In this document: piece by piece, positions 4,581 through 7,399 of the stretch
Layout of the letters: each line of letters starts with the position of its first letter
How positions within the stretch are numbered: position 1 is the stretch's first letter
Assembly (NCBI GenBank): GCA_030668755.1
Contig: DAOVEW010000037.1
Coordinates: forward strand, 1 to 7,399
From: Bacillota bacterium
GTDB taxonomy: Bacteria; Armatimonadota; Hebobacteria; Hebobacterales; Hebobacteraceae
DNA: 7,399 bases
Reading direction: 5' to 3'
Position numbers and translations under genes: made by a program
Notes under the pieces: generated by a model
Seen by the model: only the letters and a program-made list of their open reading frames with translations
What the model was told of the DNA's origin: nothing
Databases searched by the model: none

Positions 4581-7399
4581 CTAGATCGCCGCTTCGTCGT
4601 CCGAGGACTCGCCCTGCTCCTCGTCCGGCGTCGGAGGCTTCGCATCTGCCAGGTCCCTGATCAGCTCCTCTTCCGGGCCAGCGAAGTCCTGCCTGCTCAG
4701 TGCGGAACGCAGCAGCTCCGCCTCTCGCCTCGGTGCAGCGTATGGGATGGCTTCGCCCGGAGGTCCCTCCACTCGCAGGTTGCGGTACGTGGTCATCCCC
4801 GTCCCTGCCGGGATCAGGCGGCCGATGATGACGTTTTCCTTGAGGCCGACCAGGTTATCTACCTTGCCCTTGATCGCCGCCTCCGTGAGCACGCGCGTCG
4901 TCTTCTGGAAGGAAGCGGCCGAGAGCCAGCTATCGGTCGCCAGGGAGGCCTCCGTGATGCCGAGCAGCACCCACTCTCCCGTCGCCTCGGTGCCACCGCG
5001 CTCGCGAATCCCCCTGTTGATTTCATCGAAGCGGAAGCGATCGCAGATCTTGCCCGGCAGAAGCTCCGTGTCTCCCGGATCTACGACTCGGCGCTTGCGC
5101 AGCATCTGCCTGACGATCACTTCGATGTGCTTATCGTTGATGTCCACGCCGTGGGAGCGGTAGACGGCTTGGATCTCCCGCACCAGGTAGTCCTGCACCG
5201 AGCGGACTCCCTGCATCTGAAGCACCTTCTGCGGATCGACCGGGCCCTCAGTGAGAGCGTCTCCAGCACGCACCTGATCCCCTTCCTTCACCGGCAACAG
5301 ACCTCGGTAGGGCACCAGGTGACGGCGCTCGATCTTCACAGTCCGCACTTTCGACTGGATCAGCGTCGCCAGCAGGGCCGGCGTCAGCTCGCTCCCGGCC
5401 GGCACCAGCACTTCGCCGTCCTTCTTCGCCACCACGTTATCCGCAACCACTTCCCCATAGAGCCGCTCCGGATGGTCCGGGTCTATCTCTTGCTCGGAGT
5501 GGATGATCACCCACTTCACCCCGGGTGTCTCGATCCGCGCCACGCTGCCGTCCGCCTCGGAGATGATGGCCTGCCCCTTCGGGCGCCGGGCCTCGAACAG
5601 CTCCACCACGCGCAGCAAGCCCTTCACTTGCTCCTCCATCACCCGCACCAACTGCTGGATCACGCGCTTCTGCTCGGGGTCGAGACTGACCCCGCTTCGG
5701 CGCGCGCGGGCCGGCTCCGCCTTCTTCTTGCGGCTCGTCCGCCGCTTGCGCAACTTGCCCGTGTCCTCCCGCGCGCTCAGCCGAACGATGCCGGCCCGCA
5801 CATCCCCCCAGAGCTGCTTCAGCGTGTCCTTCTTCTTCTCTTTCACCTGCGCCACGCCGGTGAGATACTGCCCCGCCACTCCGCCGGTGTGGAACGTCCG
5901 CATCGTGAGCTGCGTGCCGGGCTCGCCGATCGACTGCGCGGCGATGATGCCCACCGCTTCTCCTACCTCCACGAGTTGGTTTCTCGCGAAGTCCCGGCCA
6001 TAGCACCGCGCGCAGATGCCCTGAGACAGCTCGCACGTCAATGTCGAGCGCACCAGCACCTCGCCGCGCGCCAGGCCCCCCTTCTCCCACAGCTCCGCCG
6101 CAAGCCGCTGCAACTGCGCCGCCGCTGCGGCCCGTACCACCTTCCCTTCCTCGACAATGACTTTCCCCGTGAAAGGATTTCGTAGATCCGCTGGCGCCGC
6201 CTTCCCCTTCTGGATGGACCGCACCCGCTTCTGAAACTCCTCACACTCCTGCACCACATTCCGGATCACAGTCAGTGCCGACAGCACCTGGTGCGCGGGA
6301 TAGCTCTCCCCGCATTCCTCGCAGGCCTTCACGAGTTCCAGCGCGCCGCCGCAATTCGGACACGAGGTCTCCTCCAGCAGCAGCGTGGTGGGTATCTGCC
6401 CCCTCGCTGTAGTCCCCAGCTCCATTCCGTCTTCTTCGCGAGCTTCCACCGGCCCTTTGCCGGCTGCCGACTCGGCCGCCGCTGCCTCCTCCTCGACCGT
6501 GCCGGACGATACCTCCTCGCCGTCCCCCCCATCGCTCGCAGAGGCTGCGGACATGCCTCCCTCCAGCGACTCCGCGGCCGCCTCCCCTTCGAGCTCCGGA
6601 ACGGCCCAGCCCCGGGCCTCTTCTCTCGCCGCCTCCTCCCTCTCTTCCCTGATCGCTTGCGCCGCGAAGCGGTCAGTCGCCTCAGCTTCGCTGAAGAGCT
6701 CCCCGCAGCTGCGGCAGCGATAGAAGTCCGCCAGGTCGCTGCCACAAGTGGGGCACGGTTGATCGGTGTTATCGCCGATCCCACTGCCGGCCCGCAGGAT
6801 GACACGATCCGTCCGCGGATCCACCACATCCTGTGGGACAACCCGTCCGTCGATCCGGCGCTCCAGAGGCTCGATCTCCTCCGCGCCATCCCGGATCGCT
6901 GCCACCCAGATGCCGTTGCCTGTGCCGCAGTCGGTTTCGCGGACGATGACGTCCTGCGCGACATCCACCAGCCGCCGCGTCAAGTACCCCGCGTCGGCCG
7001 TGCGCAGCGCAGTGTCGGCCAACCCCTTCCGCGCCCCGTGGGTCGACACGAAGTACTCCAGCACACTGAGTCCCTCGTGGAAGTTCGACTTGATGGGGAG
7101 ATCCTCGACGAACCGCCCGAAGGGGTCGGACATCAGGCCTCGCATACCTGCGATCTGGCTGATCTGCCGCGGCGTACCTCGTGCGCCGGAGTTCGCCATC
7201 ATGTAGATCGGGTTGAAGCGATCGATGTTCCGCAGAATCGCATGAGAGACCTCGTCGGCCGCCTGGTTCCACAGCCGACATACGCTGTCCGATCGCTCCC
7301 CGGCGCTGATCAACCCATCCGCGAAGTTCTCGTTCACCTTGCGGACGTTCGCCTCCGTCTCCGCAATGATGTCCTTCCTGCGTGCCCGCGGAATGTTCA
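4581..7399 (-). CDS. rpoC: DNA-directed RNA polymerase subunit beta', C-terminal ~938 residues (5' end outside window)
   Basis: This is the catalytic-subunit C-terminal two thirds or so of RpoC. The frame is open to the right edge, and its upstream residues (IPRARRKDIIAETEANVRKV) are normal RpoC, so the GTG at 7337 is internal. The numbering below counts from that GTG codon as 1. Landmarks in order are: NPIYMMANSGARG (42-54), the bridge helix PIKSNFHEGL...YLTRRLVDV (81-125), the zinc-site first Cys137 in DCGT, then Cys435, Cys442 and Cys445 in LTCELSQGICARCYG, the trigger loop SIGEPGTQLTMRTFHTGG with catalytic His483, LFEARRPKG (580-588), DINDKHIEVIVRQMLRK (732-748), SWLSAASF, and ENVIIGRLIPAGTG (834-847). 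A short acidic tail ends in TAG. The NADFDGD Mg site lies outside the window. Three insertions relative to E. coli RpoC are described in separate entries. All core elements are intact, so the protein is expected to be functional. rpoB would be expected just upstream, beyond 7399. Confidence 0.97.
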   Translation of the reverse strand, partial: NIPRARRKDIIAETEANVRKVNENFADGLISAGERSDSVCRLWNQAADEVSHAILRNIDRFNPIYMMANSGARGTPRQISQIAGMRGLMSDPFGRFVEDLPIKSNFHEGLSVLEYFVSTHGARKGLADTALRTADAGYLTRRLVDVAQDVIVRETDCGTGNGIWVAAIRDGAEEIEPLERRIDGRVVPQDVVDPRTDRVILRAGSGIGDNTDQPCPTCGSDLADFYRCRSCGELFSEAEATDRFAAQAIREEREEAAREEARGWAVPELEGEAAAESLEGGMSAASASDGGDGEEVSSGTVEEEAAAAESAAGKGPVEAREEDGMELGTTARGQIPTTLLLEETSCPNCGGALELVKACEECGESYPAHQVLSALTVIRNVVQECEEFQKRVRSIQKGKAAPADLRNPFTGKVIVEEGKVVRAAAAAQLQRLAAELWEKGGLARGEVLVRSTLTCELSQGICARCYGRDFARNQLVEVGEAVGIIAAQSIGEPGTQLTMRTFHTGGVAGQYLTGVAQVKEKKKDTLKQLWGDVRAGIVRLSAREDTGKLRKRRTSRKKKAEPARARRSGVSLDPEQKRVIQQLVRVMEEQVKGLLRVVELFEARRPKGQAIISEADGSVARIETPGVKWVIIHSEQEIDPDHPERLYGEVVADNVVAKKDGEVLVPAGSELTPALLATLIQSKVRTVKIERRHLVPYRGLLPVKEGDQVRAGDALTEGPVDPQKVLQMQGVRSVQDYLVREIQAVYRSHGVDINDKHIEVIVRQMLRKRRVVDPGDTELLPGKICDRFRFDEINRGIRERGGTEATGEWVLLGITEASLATDSWLSAASFQKTTRVLTEAAIKGKVDNLVGLKENVIIGRLIPAGTGMTTYRNLRVEGPPGEAIPYAAPRREAELLRSALSRQDFAGPEEELIRDLADAKPPTPDEEQGESSDDEAAI
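5331..5462 (-). other. RpoC extra segment after the trigger loop (GEV..D.V...GEVLV.AG motif)
   Basis: Residues 626-669 read YGEVVADNVVAKKDGEVLVPAG, then SELTPALLATLIQSKVRTVKI. The stretch from AIISEADG to the DALTEGP motif is about 109 residues here against about 60 in E. coli, so this part of the jaw-side region is about 50 residues longer. The wording matches the 'GR-x-A-x-DV-x-x-x-x-GEVLV-x-AG-x-x-LT' element that recurs in bacterial beta and beta' subunits, including earlier in this same protein. It is probably a small structural module; its boundaries are approximate. Confidence 0.55.
5616..5843 (-). other. RpoC insertion 2: basic segment inside the trigger loop
   Basis: This covers approximately residues 499-574 of the visible RpoC. 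From the trigger-loop His483 to Leu580 of LFEARRP is 97 residues; in a polymerase without an insert (for example the Bacillus-type HTGGVAG..ITQGLPR...LFEAR) it is about 19, so about 78 are extra. The insert begins KEKKKDTLKQLWGD, has a core at 528-548 in which 12 of 21 residues are Lys or Arg, and ends in a long predicted helix (PEQKRVIQQLVRVMEEQVKG) running into the normal trigger-loop helix. E. coli carries its SI3 insertion at about the same place, but SI3 is a ~188-residue beta-rich domain with no resemblance to this sequence. Confidence 0.8.
6189..6776 (-). other. RpoC insertion 1: two zinc-ribbon motifs joined by an acidic linker
   Basis: Roughly residues 188-383 of the visible RpoC lie between the DCGT cysteine and the LTC cysteine of the conserved zinc site. 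That spacing is 298 residues here (Cys137 to Cys435) against 74 in E. coli (814 to 888), so about 220 residues are extra. The segment has a CPTC...CRSC motif (Cys195, 198, 208, 211; bases 6705-6755). Next comes a low-complexity Glu/Ala/Ser/Gly-rich acidic stretch with an EEREEAAREE helix-like start (about residues 214-310; bases 6408-6698). A second motif CPNC...CEEC follows (Cys326, 329, 339, 342; bases 6312-6362), then a probable helical portion. Both four-Cys motifs have identical CxxC-x9-CxxC spacing and look like rubredoxin-type zinc knuckles. The reading frame is uninterrupted. The function is unknown. Confidence 0.8.

Noticed and set aside
4035..6185. A 716-codon open frame on the + strand running through the amidohydrolase and antisense to rpoC
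   Set aside because: Its translation is low-complexity Arg/Ser/Pro/His-rich and matches no family I know. It covers the unmistakable rpoC on the other strand and is a typical GC-rich shadow frame.
6408..6698. Possible frameshift or assembly error within rpoC, because the linker is low-complexity
   Set aside because: The frame stays open through both zinc-ribbon motifs and back into the canonical LTC...CARC sequence. Both flanks and the cysteine spacing are orderly, so a true in-frame insertion is more likely.
1..7399. CRISPR arrays, tRNA/rRNA genes, insertion sequences or attachment sites
   Set aside because: I saw no direct-repeat series, cloverleaf-like sequence, transposase motif or terminal inverted repeats. 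Coding density leaves no non-coding stretch above about 85 bases.

Overview
The window is 7.4 kb of GC-rich, densely coding bacterial chromosome with two convergent gene blocks. It contains no mobile element, CRISPR array, tRNA or rRNA that I can see. The codon composition (strong G/C at third positions) and the RpoC C-terminal wording (SWLSAASF, LIPAGTG followed by YRN) suggest a high-GC lineage on the Terrabacteria side, such as Armatimonadota, Chloroflexota or Actinomycetota relatives. This placement is a weak inference; the sequence alone does not fix the phylum.

The left block, on the + strand (1-4495), opens with the 3' end of lysA (diaminopimelate decarboxylase). Sixteen bases later comes a DUF58 membrane-anchored protein. 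It overlaps by 14 bases a large polytopic membrane transglutaminase-like protein with an intact Cys-His-Asp triad. After an 82-base gap, an amidohydrolase-2 family metal-dependent hydrolase follows with its own strong ribosome binding site. The DUF58 and transglutaminase genes form a familiar pair. The MoxR-type AAA ATPase that often accompanies them is not directly next to them here, because lysA sits immediately upstream.

The two blocks meet at about 4496-4580, where a very GC-rich hairpin probably terminates transcription from both sides.

The right block, on the - strand (4581-7399), is the last 938 or so residues of RpoC, the beta' subunit of RNA polymerase; its 5' end lies beyond the window. 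The conserved landmarks are present: bridge helix, the second zinc-site cysteines, trigger loop and C-terminal clamp segments. This RpoC nevertheless departs from the standard architecture in three places. About 220 extra residues, with two four-cysteine zinc-ribbon motifs and a long acidic/alanine-rich linker, lie between the first and second ligands of the conserved zinc site. About 78 very basic, probably helical residues sit inside the trigger loop. A further segment of roughly 50 residues follows the trigger loop. These insertions are the most interesting content of the window; everything else is ordinary housekeeping or envelope biology.
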